A stretch of DNA of 36,316 bases from RFQD01 sp049314515 (GCA_049314515.1 JBMOEY010000004.1:1-36316); one strand, 5' to 3'. Counted from the first letter of the stretch, positions 1 to 9,233 are shown. The notes: a model not told the origin generated them from the sequence alone. Translations and numbers: made by a program.

Positions 1-1514
1 TCGAGGACAACGACGAGAAGGTGTTCTCCAACCCGCGCAATGCGGCCAGTGGTTCGCTTCGTCAAAAGGATGCGACCAAGACGGCTGCTCGACCTCTGCG
101 CATGCTCGTGCACGGCATCGGGGCCTGGGCAGATGCGCCCGTGCCGACTCAATCGGCGACCTACGAGTTGCTCGCCTCATGGGGGTTACCCATTTCGACG
201 CATTACGTCGTGGTCGACTCGCTCGACAATGCGTGGGCGTTCATCGAAAAGATGGGGCGCGACCGGCATTCGGTTGAACACGAGATCGACGGAATCGTCG
301 TCAAGGTCGACGAACTCGCGCTGCACGACGAACTTGGCAGTACGAGTCGTGCACCCCGGTGGGCGATTGCGTACAAGTACCCGCCCGAACAGGTGAATAC
401 CAAACTGGTGGATGTGCGCGTCTCGGTTGGTCGCACCGGACGAGCCACCCCCTACGCGGTTGTCGAACCCGTGCGTGTGGCCGGCTCGACGGTCGAGTTT
501 GCCACGCTGCACAACCAAGACGTGGTGAAGGCCAAAGGTGTGCTGATCGGGGACACCATCGTGTTGCGCAAGGCCGGTGACGTGATCCCCGAGGTTCTGG
601 GCCCGGTACTAGAGCTGCGTACGGGCGACGAGCGAGCGTTTGTCATGCCGACGCAGTGCCCTGAGTGTGGCGCCACGCTGGCACCCGCATCCACGGATGA
701 TGTTGACCTGCGCTGTCCGAACGCGCGCAGTTGTCCGGCACAGGTGCGAGGTCGAGTTGAGCACATCGGCAGTCGCGGCGGGCTCGACATTGAAAAGCTC
801 GGCGAAGTCGCCGCTGCAGCCCTCACGAACAAAGCAGCCGATGGATCGCCACCGCCTCTCGAAACAGAGGCACGCCTCTTCTCGCTCACCCTCGATGATC
901 TGCTCGCGGTCGACTACTTCCGAAACGCCGACGGAAGTCCGTCGAAAAATGCGCTCGAATTGCTGTCAAATTTGGAGGCCGCGAAGACAAAGCCCCTCGC
1001 TCGCCTCCTGGTGTCGCTCAATATTCGTCACGTCGGACCGGTGGCCGCGCGCGCGTTAGCGAGCCACTTTGGTTCACTTGATGCCATCCGTCAGGCGTCG
1101 GTCGACGAACTCGCCGCGGTCGATGGAGTTGGCACTGTTATTGCCGAGTCGATTCTGAACTGGTTCGACGTCGATTGGCATCGCGACATCGTCGATCAGT
1201 GGGCCCAAGCCGGGGTGCAGTGGTCAACGCCCGGCCATTCTGGTCCCGGTGCTAGCGGTGAGGCCTCCGGCCCGTGTGCCGGACTCGTCATCGTCGCGAC
1301 GGGAAGTCTTGACGGGTATACCCGCGAAGGTGCAGAAGAGGCAATCATTGCCGCCGGCGGCAAACCCTCCTCGAGTGTGTCTAAGAAAACCGACTTCGTT
1401 GCCGCCGGCCCTGGTGCGGGTAGCAAGTTACAGAAGGCTGAGGAGTTGGGCATCCCGGTACTCGATGCAGCGGGATTCACGCGCCTCCTTGCTGGCGGTC
1501 CCAGCGCGGTCTAG
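1..1514 (+). CDS. ligA: NAD+-dependent DNA ligase LigA (5' end outside window)
   Basis: This enzyme seals nicks in DNA using NAD+ during replication and repair. The reading frame is open from the window edge (first full codon at 3), so the N-terminal Ia domain and the adenylated lysine motif are not visible. About 503 residues are seen against roughly 670-800 for full-length LigA. Visible in order are the FSNPRNAASGSLRQ motif of the nucleotidyltransferase domain, the GIVVKVD and APRWAIAYKYP motifs, an OB-fold, a four-cysteine zinc finger (CPECG ... CPNARSCPAQ, about nt 657-741), the helix-hairpin-helix region (NIRHVGPVAARALA ... VDGVGTVIAESI) and a C-terminal BRCT domain (about nt 1270-1500). 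It sits directly upstream of gatCAB, a common actinobacterial arrangement. The truncation is due to the window, not a broken gene. Confidence 0.97.
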   Translation, partial: EDNDEKVFSNPRNAASGSLRQKDATKTAARPLRMLVHGIGAWADAPVPTQSATYELLASWGLPISTHYVVVDSLDNAWAFIEKMGRDRHSVEHEIDGIVVKVDELALHDELGSTSRAPRWAIAYKYPPEQVNTKLVDVRVSVGRTGRATPYAVVEPVRVAGSTVEFATLHNQDVVKAKGVLIGDTIVLRKAGDVIPEVLGPVLELRTGDERAFVMPTQCPECGATLAPASTDDVDLRCPNARSCPAQVRGRVEHIGSRGGLDIEKLGEVAAAALTNKAADGSPPPLETEARLFSLTLDDLLAVDYFRNADGSPSKNALELLSNLEAAKTKPLARLLVSLNIRHVGPVAARALASHFGSLDAIRQASVDELAAVDGVGTVIAESILNWFDVDWHRDIVDQWAQAGVQWSTPGHSGPGASGEASGPCAGLVIVATGSLDGYTREGAEEAIIAAGGKPSSSVSKKTDFVAAGPGAGSKLQKAEELGIPVLDAAGFTRLLAGGPSAV

Positions 1515-1534
1515 CCGGCCGTAAACTTGTGCCC

Positions 1535-1834
1535 GTGTCTGACATCTCTGCTGAAACCGTGCGTCACCTTGCGGGACTCGCTCGAATCGACCTGACTGAG
1601 GACGAGATTGAACACCTCGCCGGCGAACTTCGCCAGATTGTCGACGTCGTCGCGTCGGTGAGCGAGGTTGCCACTGCCGACGTGCCAGCAACAAGCCACC
1701 CCATTCCGCTCGAGAACGTTTTTCGCCCCGATGTCGTCGGTGACGTACTCACGCCCGAGCAGGCACTCGCCAGTGCGCCCGAGCACGATGGAACTCGTTT
1801 CAAGGTTTCTGCGATTCTCGGGGAGGAGCAATAA
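1535..1834 (+). CDS. gatC: Asp-tRNA(Asn)/Glu-tRNA(Gln) amidotransferase subunit C
   Basis: GatC is the small subunit that clamps GatA to GatB in the complex converting Glu-tRNA(Gln) or Asp-tRNA(Asn) to the amide form. The 99-aa product shows the family pattern: SAETVRHLAGLARIDLTEDE at the N-terminus and a C-terminal FRPDVV ... LTPEQALASAPE segment. I chose the GTG at 1535 rather than the in-frame GTG at 1529 because it gives the usual MSDIS-type N-terminus. A TAAACT -10-like hexamer at 1522-1527 would also place the transcript start at about 1534, making a leaderless message possible. The stop codon overlaps the gatA start (TAATG). Confidence 0.93.
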   Translation: MSDISAETVRHLAGLARIDLTEDEIEHLAGELRQIVDVVASVSEVATADVPATSHPIPLENVFRPDVVGDVLTPEQALASAPEHDGTRFKVSAILGEEQ

Positions 1835-3357
1835 TGAGCGATCTCACCAGACTCACCGCCGCTGACCTCGCCCATGCGCTCGCTGCGGGAGACACCACGT
1901 CCGTCGAGGTGACTCAGGCTCACCTCGATCGCATTGCCACCGTCGACGGAGACGTGCACGCGTTTCTTCACGTGAACCCCGAGATTTCATTGTCGGCTGC
2001 AGCGGCATCCGATGCCCGTCGCAAGGCCGGTACTCCGGCGGGCCCGCTCGACGGCGTGCCGCTGGCCATCAAAGACGTTCTTGTCACCACGGACATGCCC
2101 TCCACCAGTGGGTCGAAGATTCTTGAGGGCTGGATGAGCCCGTACGACGCGACTCCGGTCACGAAGATTCGCCAAGCCGGCTTGGTGCCTCTCGGAAAGA
2201 CCAACATGGACGAATTCGCCATGGGTTCGTCAACCGAACACTCGGCGTACGGTCCCACCCGGAACCCGTGGGACCTCGACCGCATTCCCGGCGGATCGGG
2301 GGGTGGCTCCGCAGCGGCGGTCGCAGCGTTTGAAGCTCCACTTGCGCTCGGTTCCGACACGGGTGGCTCGATTCGACAACCGGCACACGTGACCGGAACC
2401 GTCGGTGTCAAGCCGACCTACGGTGGAGTCAGCCGTTACGGCGCGATTGCCCTCGCATCCAGCCTCGATCAAATCGGACCCGTCGCTCGTACGGTGCTCG
2501 ACACCGCAATGCTCCACGACGTTATTGCCGGTCATGACCCGCACGACTCCACGTCGCTCAAGCAAGATTGGCCGTCGATGGTCGACGCCGTTCGCAACGC
2601 CAATGTCAAGGGTCTTCGCATTGGTGTCATGACCGAACTGGATGGCGAGGGATTCCAGCCCGGAGTGCTCGCGCGTTTTCACGAATCACTCGCTCTGCTC
2701 GAAGCCCACGGCGCCGAGATTGTGCCGGTCAGCCTGCCCTCGCTGGCCTACGCAGTCGCGGCCTACTACCTGATTTTGCCGGCCGAAGCATCGAGCAACT
2801 TGGCCAAGTTCGATTCCGTGCGTTTCGGCCTCCGCGTTTCACCGCCCGGTGGTGGCACCGTCGAGCAGGTCATGTCAGCCACGCGTGAAGCCGGATTTGG
2901 CGACGAGGTCAAACGCCGCATCATCCTGGGCACATACGCCTTGTCGGCCGGCTACTACGACGCTTACTACGGCAGTGCTCAAAAGGTGCGCACGCTCGTG
3001 CAGCGCGACTTCACCGCCGCGTTTGCAAACGTCGACGTGCTCGCATCCCCGACGGCCCCGACAACGGCCTGGAAACTGGGTGAGCAGTTGGATGATCCGC
3101 TCGCGATGTGGCGTGGCGACATCGCAACCATCCCAGCGAACCTTGCCGGCATCCCGGGAATTAGCCTGCCGGCCGGACTCGCCGACGAAGACGGACTCCC
3201 CGTTGGTATTCAGTTCTTGGCTCCTGCCCGTGAGGATGCGCGTCTCTACAACGTCGGTGGCGCTCTCGAAGCTCTGCTCACCGCGCAGTGGGGCGGTTCG
3301 ATTCTCGACAAGGCACCCACGCTCGCCGGCAACACAATCTCGGGAGGTGCTCGCTAG
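1834..3357 (+). CDS. gatA: Glutamyl/aspartyl-tRNA amidotransferase subunit A (amidase)
   Basis: GatA releases ammonia from glutamine for the transamidation carried out on GatB. The 507-aa length is typical. The amidase-signature triad is present: Lys80 in PLAIKDV, Ser155 in IPGGSGGGSA and Ser179 in GSDTGGSIRQPA, matching the usual Lys/cis-Ser/Ser spacing. The ATG at 1834 overlaps the gatC stop and is preceded by a good GGGGAGGAG ribosome site at 1820-1829. The stop at 3355-3357 overlaps the GTG of gatB (TAGTG). The three genes are therefore translationally coupled. Confidence 0.97.
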   Translation: MSDLTRLTAADLAHALAAGDTTSVEVTQAHLDRIATVDGDVHAFLHVNPEISLSAAAASDARRKAGTPAGPLDGVPLAIKDVLVTTDMPSTSGSKILEGWMSPYDATPVTKIRQAGLVPLGKTNMDEFAMGSSTEHSAYGPTRNPWDLDRIPGGSGGGSAAAVAAFEAPLALGSDTGGSIRQPAHVTGTVGVKPTYGGVSRYGAIALASSLDQIGPVARTVLDTAMLHDVIAGHDPHDSTSLKQDWPSMVDAVRNANVKGLRIGVMTELDGEGFQPGVLARFHESLALLEAHGAEIVPVSLPSLAYAVAAYYLILPAEASSNLAKFDSVRFGLRVSPPGGGTVEQVMSATREAGFGDEVKRRIILGTYALSAGYYDAYYGSAQKVRTLVQRDFTAAFANVDVLASPTAPTTAWKLGEQLDDPLAMWRGDIATIPANLAGIPGISLPAGLADEDGLPVGIQFLAPAREDARLYNVGGALEALLTAQWGGSILDKAPTLAGNTISGGAR

Positions 3358-4859
3358 TGGCGAAGGCAAAGCTCATGGACTTCGACAAGGCCCTCGAGAT
3401 GTTTGAGCCCGTGCTCGGCTTTGAGGTACACGTCGAGTTGTCGACTAAGACAAAGATGTTCTCGGCCGCACCGAACTTCTTTGGTGGCGATCCGAACACC
3501 AACATCACGCCGACGTGCCTGGGCCTCCCGGGTTCACTTCCGGTTGTGAACGAGCAGGCGATTCGCTATTCGATCAGCCTCGGGCTTGCACTCGGCTGCT
3601 CGATTGCGCCGACGAGCCGCTTCGCACGCAAGAATTACTTCTACCCGGATACTCCCAAGAACTACCAGATCTCGCAGTATGACGAACCGATTGCGTTCGA
3701 GGGACAGGTACAGGTCGAGCTCGCTGACGGTCGCACTTTCGATATTCCAATCGAACGCGCGCACATGGAAGAAGATGCCGGAAAGCTCACGCACGTGGGA
3801 GGGTCGACCGGGCGCATCCAGGGTGCTGATTATTCGCTCGTTGACTACAACCGCGCGGGCGTGCCGCTCGTTGAGATCGTGACCAAAACCATCTTTGGTG
3901 CTGAATCAGATGCCCCCGAACTGGCCAAGGCGTACGTCGCGACGATTCGCGACATCGTGGTTGCTCTCGGCATTTCGGACGCCCGCATGGAGCGTGGCAA
4001 TCTTCGATGTGACGCGAACGTGTCGCTGCGTCCGCGCGGCCAAGAGAAACTCGGTACGCGCACGGAAACGAAGAACGTGAACTCGCTGCGCAGCGTGGAG
4101 CGCGCCGTGCGTTACGAAATCCAGCGTCAGGCCGCGATCTTGGCCGACGGTGGAACGATTTTGCAAGAAACCCGTCACTGGCATGAAGACACCGGAACCA
4201 CGTCGCCCGGTCGCCCGAAATCAGATGCGGACGATTACCGCTACTTCCCGGAGCCTGACTTGCTCCCCGTGGTTCCGAGCCAAGAACTCATTGAAGAGCT
4301 TCGCGCCGCGCTTCCGGAGAAGCCGGCCGAACGTCGTCGTCGGTTGAAAACCGAATGGGGCTTCAGCGACCTTGAATTCCAGGATGTCGTCAACTCGGGA
4401 CTCCTCGTCGAAATCACTGAGACGGTGGCCTCCGGTGCAACCCCACAGTCCGCTCGCAAATGGTGGACCGGTGAGGTTGCTCGGTTGGCAAACATCGCGT
4501 CGAAGGAACCCGCCGAGCTGGTGGCGGCAACCCAGATTGCGGAACTCCAGCAGCTCGTCGACGAGGGTGCGCTCAACGATCGACTGGCACGCCAGGTGCT
4601 CGAATTGGTCATCTCGGGCGAAGGATCGCCTCGCGACATCGTCGCGGCCAAGGGTCTCGCGGTTGTCTCGGATGATGGCGCCCTCATTGCCGCCATCGAC
4701 GAGGCGCTTGCCGCTCAGCCCGACGTGCTCGAGAAGATTCGCGAAGGTAAAGTGCAGGCCGCGGGCGCCGTCATTGGGGCGGTCATGAAGGCCATGGGTG
4801 GCACCGCGGACGCGGCGCGCGTGCGAGAGCTTGTTCTCGAACGGGCCACACAGGCCTAA
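3357..4859 (+). CDS. gatB: Glutamyl/aspartyl-tRNA amidotransferase subunit B
   Basis: GatB binds the mischarged tRNA, phosphorylates the side chain and accepts the ammonia produced by GatA. The 500-aa product begins MAKAKLMDFDKALEMFEPV, followed by the family hallmark GFEVHVEL. It also shows the cradle-domain signatures HMEEDAGKL, DYNRAGVPLVEIVT, RCDANVSLRP and TETKNVNS. The C-terminal helical and YqeY-like tail ends near the stop. The frame is open upstream to 3288, but that stretch lies inside gatA. The GTG at 3357 has a GGGAGG ribosome site about 10 nt upstream and gives the normal N-terminus. This is the last gene of the gatCAB operon, and I see no clear hairpin terminator after it. Confidence 0.96.
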   Translation: MAKAKLMDFDKALEMFEPVLGFEVHVELSTKTKMFSAAPNFFGGDPNTNITPTCLGLPGSLPVVNEQAIRYSISLGLALGCSIAPTSRFARKNYFYPDTPKNYQISQYDEPIAFEGQVQVELADGRTFDIPIERAHMEEDAGKLTHVGGSTGRIQGADYSLVDYNRAGVPLVEIVTKTIFGAESDAPELAKAYVATIRDIVVALGISDARMERGNLRCDANVSLRPRGQEKLGTRTETKNVNSLRSVERAVRYEIQRQAAILADGGTILQETRHWHEDTGTTSPGRPKSDADDYRYFPEPDLLPVVPSQELIEELRAALPEKPAERRRRLKTEWGFSDLEFQDVVNSGLLVEITETVASGATPQSARKWWTGEVARLANIASKEPAELVAATQIAELQQLVDEGALNDRLARQVLELVISGEGSPRDIVAAKGLAVVSDDGALIAAIDEALAAQPDVLEKIREGKVQAAGAVIGAVMKAMGGTADAARVRELVLERATQA

Positions 4860-4997
4860 TCGACACTTCTGTTGCTCCGAGGGTGCGGATTTCGTCGCTC
4901 CCTGTCGCAATCTGTGACCAATCCGTAATATTGCCGGTTCTCACGGCTGCGTCGTGTGTGGTTGTATGAAGTTGCACCAAATTGGAGGAAGACTGCC

Positions 4998-6020
4998 GTG
5001 CCGACAGCCCCTGCGATTCGATTGACTTCACTGACGAAATCATTCGGTTCTGTTCACGCCGTTGACGGCGTCCATCTCGACGTGGCCTCCGGAGAGTTTT
5101 TCTCCATGCTCGGGCCGTCGGGTTCGGGAAAAACGACCGTGTTGCGTCTCATTGCGGGATTCGAGACACCGACCTCCGGCACAATTGAACTCTTTGGTGA
5201 GGATGTCACGGCCAAGGCACCGTTCGATCGCGACGTGAATACGGTCTTTCAGGACTACGCGCTCTTCCCTCACATGTCCGTGATAGAAAACGTGGCCTAC
5301 GGGTTGCGGGTTCGAGGAATGGGAAAGCAGGAACGACGAGAGCGTGCGGCCGCCGCGTTAGAAACGGTGCGCCTAACCGGTCTCGGCGACCGCAAGCCGA
5401 GCCAGCTTTCCGGCGGTCAGCGCCAGCGAGTTGCTCTCGCGCGGGCGACCGTTGTTGAACCCAAGGTACTGCTGCTTGATGAACCACTCGGTGCGCTCGA
5501 TCTTAAATTGCGTGAACAAATGCAGGTAGAACTCAAAGAAATCCAGCGCGACCTCGGCATCACGTTTATCTTCGTGACTCACGATCAAGAGGAGGCGCTG
5601 ACGCTCAGCGACCGAATCGCGGTGTTCTCCGAGGGACGCATTGTTCAGTTGGGAACGCCGAGAGAAATTTACGAGAGACCGAGTAACTCGTTCGTGGCCG
5701 ACTTTGTCGGAACATCCAACGTCTTCACCGGTGAGATGGCGGGCAAGATCGTCGGCAAAGCCGGCGACTATTCCATTCGTCCCGAGCGTATGAGAGTTAC
5801 GGCTGGCGCCAAGCCGGGCGCCAACTCAGCAACCGGCTCGGTCGTCGAAACGATTTACGTTGGCGGGAGCACCCGTGTCGTCGTCGACCTAGATGCTGGC
5901 CAGCGCGTGAACGTCATGATGTCAAACGAGGGCGACAATGACGTTGAGAAACTCCGCGGTGCCACCGTCACGGTGTCATGGTCTCCATCCGACGTCGTCA
6001 CGCTGGCGAGCGAAAACTAA
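4998..6020 (+). CDS. potA: Polyamine-type ABC importer, ATP-binding protein (PotA-like)
   Basis: This is the ATPase subunit that powers the importer encoded by the next three genes. The 340-aa protein has Walker A GPSGSGKT (39-46), the ABC signature LSGGQRQ (137-143), Walker B VLLLDEP (157-163), the H-loop His195 in FVTHDQEEA, and a C-terminal TOBE-like domain, as in PotA/FbpC-type ATPases. The GTG at 4998 follows a GGAGGA site at 4984-4989 with ideal spacing, so I prefer it to the in-frame GTG at 4956. A weak TATGAA -10-like box lies at 4965-4970. ATPase, binding protein and two permeases are collinear. The spermidine/putrescine label rests on family resemblance; related transporters carry other cationic or organic ligands. 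Confidence 0.9.
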   Translation: MPTAPAIRLTSLTKSFGSVHAVDGVHLDVASGEFFSMLGPSGSGKTTVLRLIAGFETPTSGTIELFGEDVTAKAPFDRDVNTVFQDYALFPHMSVIENVAYGLRVRGMGKQERRERAAAALETVRLTGLGDRKPSQLSGGQRQRVALARATVVEPKVLLLDEPLGALDLKLREQMQVELKEIQRDLGITFIFVTHDQEEALTLSDRIAVFSEGRIVQLGTPREIYERPSNSFVADFVGTSNVFTGEMAGKIVGKAGDYSIRPERMRVTAGAKPGANSATGSVVETIYVGGSTRVVVDLDAGQRVNVMMSNEGDNDVEKLRGATVTVSWSPSDVVTLASEN

Positions 6021-6098
6021 TCGTTCGCCGCAGGATTCGCGAACTCGACCACCACAACTTGCAACACTGACCACACACAACAAGAAAGAAGCACACTC

Positions 6099-7268
6099 AT
6101 GATGAAAGCGAAAAGCATCAAGGCCACCGGCCTGGGCTTCCTCGCCGCGGCGTCGCTCATTGCGCTCACGGCCTGTGGAACCTCGTCCGGCGGCTCGTCG
6201 GCGGGCATGCTCGAGAAGCTCGGCGACAACGAAGGCCAGGTCAACATCCTCGCGTGGCCCGGCTACGTTGAAGATGGCACGAACGACCCCACCGTTGACT
6301 GGGTGACGCCGTTCACCGAGGCCACCGGCTGCAAGGTCAACGCAAAGACCTATGGTACGTCTGACGAGGCCGTCAGCCTGATGAAGACCGGTGAGTACGA
6401 CGTCGTCGCGGCGTCGGGTGACGCGACATTGCGACTGATCGCCGGTGGCGACGTGGCACCGGTCAACACCGACCTCATCCCCAACTACGCGGGTATCTAC
6501 GACTTCTTGAAGAACAAGCAGTGGAACTCGGTGGATGGCGTGAGTTACGGAATTCCTCACGGTTACGGCGCGAACCTGTTGGCGTACAACAGCGATGTTG
6601 TCACTGAGGCTCCCACGTCGTGGGACCTTGTGTTCGCCGCTGACTCGCCGTACAAGGGCAAAATTTCGGCATACGACTCGCCGATTTACATCGCGGATGC
6701 GGCTCTCTACCTGATGAACACGCAGCCTGATCTGGGCATCACGAACCCCTACTCGCTCGACGAGACGCAGCTTGCTGCGGCCGTTGAGTTGCTGAAGGCT
6801 CAGCGCGTCAACGTGGGCGAGTACTGGTCGGACTACCTCAAGGCCATCTCGGCACTTGACTCGGGCGACACCGTGGCGACCACCACGTGGCAGGTCATCA
6901 TGAACTACCTCGCTCAGCCCACGGCTGTGAAGGCTGTTCTGCCCAACGAGGGTGCCACCGGTTGGTCGGACACCTGGATGGTTGCCTCGGCTGCCAAGAA
7001 CGTCAACTGTGCGTACGCGTGGCTTGACTACATTGCGAGCCCCGAGGCCAACGCGGCCGCCACCGGTTGGTTCGGCGAGGCTCCCTCGAGCGCAGCAGCG
7101 TGTGACTTCCGCGAGGACTGTGACGCGTTCAACGCCGGCGACGAGGTCTTCGCGAACAAGCTGTGGTACTGGACGACCCCGACGGCCAAGTGCCTCGACG
7201 GTCGCACCGACGTCACATGCACCGACTACGCAGCGTGGACCGCAGCGTGGCAGGAAATTAAGGGATAA
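6099..7268 (+). CDS. potD: Polyamine-type ABC importer, lipoprotein substrate-binding protein (PotD-like)
   Basis: This is the extracellular ligand-binding component, lipid-anchored to the membrane. The 389-aa precursor has a lipoprotein signal peptide with lipobox LTAC (Cys26) followed by a Gly/Ser spacer. The mature part starts with the QVNILAWPGYVEDG strand typical of PotD/PotF-like proteins and continues with SYGIPHGYGANLLAYNSDVV and TSWDLVFA. Unusually, the mature domain carries six extra cysteines, five of them in the last ~100 residues (NCAYAW, ACDFREDCDAF, KCLDGRTDVTC), suggesting disulfides. Tandem ATGs at 6099 and 6102 are both possible starts; the upstream site AAGAAAGAAG is modest. 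Ligand identity is unproven. Confidence 0.88.
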   Translation: MMKAKSIKATGLGFLAAASLIALTACGTSSGGSSAGMLEKLGDNEGQVNILAWPGYVEDGTNDPTVDWVTPFTEATGCKVNAKTYGTSDEAVSLMKTGEYDVVAASGDATLRLIAGGDVAPVNTDLIPNYAGIYDFLKNKQWNSVDGVSYGIPHGYGANLLAYNSDVVTEAPTSWDLVFAADSPYKGKISAYDSPIYIADAALYLMNTQPDLGITNPYSLDETQLAAAVELLKAQRVNVGEYWSDYLKAISALDSGDTVATTTWQVIMNYLAQPTAVKAVLPNEGATGWSDTWMVASAAKNVNCAYAWLDYIASPEANAAATGWFGEAPSSAAACDFREDCDAFNAGDEVFANKLWYWTTPTAKCLDGRTDVTCTDYAAWTAAWQEIKG

Positions 7269-7277
7269 CACCCTTAC

Positions 7278-8207
7278 ATGAACACGACCAGTGACGTGAC
7301 GTCACGACGCGACGGTGCAGCGGTGCCTCCCATTCGGGATACCGCTGCCCGTCGCGGGTCGGTGTTTCTTTCGTCTCACCCGCGGGCGCGCCTGTGGCTT
7401 TTACTCTCGGCACCGCTGACGTGGCTCGTCGTTGTTTACATCGTTGCTCTGGTTGCCCTGCTGATCACGGCCTTCTGGAAGGTCGACAGTTTTACCGGCG
7501 AAATTCAAATCGACTGGACGTTCGACAACATCGTCACCGTGATCACCGGGTCGCTTTACCACGTGGTCACACTCCGAACTTTGGGCGTCGCGCTGGCCGT
7601 CACGATTATCGATATTGCGCTCGCACTCCCGATTGCCTTCTATATGGCCAAAGTCGCGAGTCCGCGCCTGCAGCGCATTCTCGTCATCGCCGTTCTGATG
7701 CCTCTCTGGGCGAGCTACCTCGTTAAGGTTTACGCGTGGCGTTCGGTGCTTTCGGGAGAGGGCATCCTGCAGTGGGTGCTCAACCCCTTCGGCATCGAAG
7801 GTCCCGGATACGGAATCACGGCGACCATCATCACGCTCTCGTACCTGTGGTTGCCCTACGTCATCTTGCCGATTTACGCCGGACTCGAGCGTGTGCCGGA
7901 CTCGTTGATCGAAGCATCGAGTGATCTCGGTGCTAAGTCATGGTCGAGCATCCGTCTCATCGTTTTTCCGATGATTCTTCCCGCCATCATCGCGGGTTCG
8001 ATTTTCAGTTTTTGCCTGTCGCTCGGTGACTACATCACCGTCAACATTGTCGGCGGCGCCAGCCAGATGCTCGGTAACCTCGTGTACACCAACGTGGGTA
8101 CGGCAAACAACCTTCCGTTGGCGGCCGCGGTCGCACTGATCCCAATCGTCATCATTTTTGGATACCTCTTCACCGTGCGCCGCACCGGCGCACTCGACAA
8201 CCTGTAG
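7278..8207 (+). CDS. potB: Polyamine-type ABC importer permease 1 (PotB-like)
   Basis: This is the first transmembrane subunit of the importer. The 309-aa protein has a ~45-residue charged cytoplasmic N-terminus, then about six hydrophobic segments beginning LWLLLSAPLTWLVVVYIVAL. The EAA-type loop that contacts the ATPase is visible as SLIEASSDLGAKSWSSIRLI. It starts nine bases after the potD stop and ends six bases before potC, so the genes form one transcript. The PotB assignment over PotC comes from gene order, the longer N-terminus and resemblance. Confidence 0.88.
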   Translation: MNTTSDVTSRRDGAAVPPIRDTAARRGSVFLSSHPRARLWLLLSAPLTWLVVVYIVALVALLITAFWKVDSFTGEIQIDWTFDNIVTVITGSLYHVVTLRTLGVALAVTIIDIALALPIAFYMAKVASPRLQRILVIAVLMPLWASYLVKVYAWRSVLSGEGILQWVLNPFGIEGPGYGITATIITLSYLWLPYVILPIYAGLERVPDSLIEASSDLGAKSWSSIRLIVFPMILPAIIAGSIFSFCLSLGDYITVNIVGGASQMLGNLVYTNVGTANNLPLAAAVALIPIVIIFGYLFTVRRTGALDNL

Positions 8208-8213
8208 GCAATC

Positions 8214-9014
8214 ATGAAACTGAGTCGTGTGTCGCGTGGCGTGCTCGCCAGTGCAACAGGTGTCGTGCTGTTCCTCATTTACGTCCCGCTGATGGTCGTT
8301 CTGGTCAACTCGTTCTCGACCAGTCAAAGCCTGTCGTGGCCGCCACCCGGCTTCACACTCGAATGGTGGGGGAAGGCATTTCAGAGCCAAGGTGCACTCG
8401 AGGCGGTGGGCACCAGTGTGCAGGTGGGCATCATCGCGACGGTGGTCGCCCTGGTCTTGGGTACCGCGATTAGTTTCGCCCTTCAGCGATTTGAATTCTT
8501 TGGACGTGATGCAGTCAGCCTGCTGGTCATCCTGCCGATTGCACTCCCCGGCATCATCACGGGTATTGCGCTGAATAACTTTTTCCGTACGATTCTCGGT
8601 GTGCCGCTCTCGATTTGGACCGTTGTCATTGCACACGCTACGTTCTGCGTCGTGACGGTATTCAATAACGTCATTGCGCGTTTGCGCCGCATGGGCACCA
8701 GTCTCGAAGAAGCGTCGGCCGACCTCGGTGCGGGAGTGTGGACCACGTTTCGGCTCATCACCTTCCCGCAGCTTCGCTCCGCCCTCTTCGCTGGTGGATT
8801 ACTGGCCTTTGCCTTGAGCTTCGATGAAATCATCGTCACTACGTTTACCGCGGGCGTCGGTGTCACAACGCTCCCGATCTTTATTCTTGACAACATGTTC
8901 CGCCCCGCACAGGCACCCATTGTGTCGGTTATCGCCGTCGTCATGATTCTTGTGTCCATCGTGCCGATTTGGGTGGCTCAGCGCCTCGCCGGCAACGAAA
9001 AAGTCGTGCGCTAG
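8214..9014 (+). CDS. potC: Polyamine-type ABC importer permease 2 (PotC-like)
   Basis: This is the second transmembrane subunit, pairing with the preceding permease. The 266-aa protein has about six membrane segments, an early SWPPPGFTLEWWGKAF motif characteristic of PotC-type permeases (the loop after TM1), and the EAA loop SLEEASADLGAGVWTTFRLI. The ATG at 8214 lies seven bases after the potB stop. A TAGGCT hexamer overlaps its stop codon (9012-9017) and could serve the next gene as a -10 box. Confidence 0.9.
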   Translation: MKLSRVSRGVLASATGVVLFLIYVPLMVVLVNSFSTSQSLSWPPPGFTLEWWGKAFQSQGALEAVGTSVQVGIIATVVALVLGTAISFALQRFEFFGRDAVSLLVILPIALPGIITGIALNNFFRTILGVPLSIWTVVIAHATFCVVTVFNNVIARLRRMGTSLEEASADLGAGVWTTFRLITFPQLRSALFAGGLLAFALSFDEIIVTTFTAGVGVTTLPIFILDNMFRPAQAPIVSVIAVVMILVSIVPIWVAQRLAGNEKVVR

Positions 9015-9048
9015 GCTGTGAAGACGTTCACATCTCGGGAGTAATCCA

Positions 9049-9225
9049 ATGGTCAACATCATCGCCTTTCTCATTGCCGGTGGATTTTTCTACGCCGGGT
9101 TCTGGTTGTTTGGGTTGGCGTTTCAAGTTCCCGAATCGCAAGCCGCGTGGGTGTTCTTCGCGGGTATTTTGGCCAATCTCTTCGCCTTGGCCATTCCAAT
9201 GAACGTCTTGTCTCGCCGTAACTAG
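9049..9225 (+). CDS. Small two-helix membrane protein, function unknown
   Basis: I do not recognise this 58-aa ORF. It reads MVNIIAFLIAGGFFYAGFWL at the start, a first hydrophobic helix, then a short PESQAAW turn, a second helix (VFFAGILANLFALAIP) and a basic end SRRN. The CGGGAG ribosome site at 9036-9041 is well placed for the ATG at 9049, which supports translation. It fills the gap between potC (34 nt upstream) and dinB (8 nt downstream) with almost no spare sequence. A TAGGCT -10-like box at 9012-9017 could give it its own promoter. The hairpin of two helices suggests an integral membrane micro-protein. Confidence 0.6.
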   Translation: MVNIIAFLIAGGFFYAGFWLFGLAFQVPESQAAWVFFAGILANLFALAIPMNVLSRRN

Positions 9226-9233
9226 AGTTCGAC

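Noticed and set aside
3288..3356. Upstream extension of gatB
   Set aside because: It lies inside gatA; the GTG at 3357 has a ribosome site and matches the family N-terminus.
5976..7271. Long open frame (431 codons) antisense to the polyamine binding-protein gene
   Set aside because: It mirrors potD exactly, has an Arg/Val/Gly-rich composition with no recognisable motif, and is a usual by-product of high-GC codon bias.
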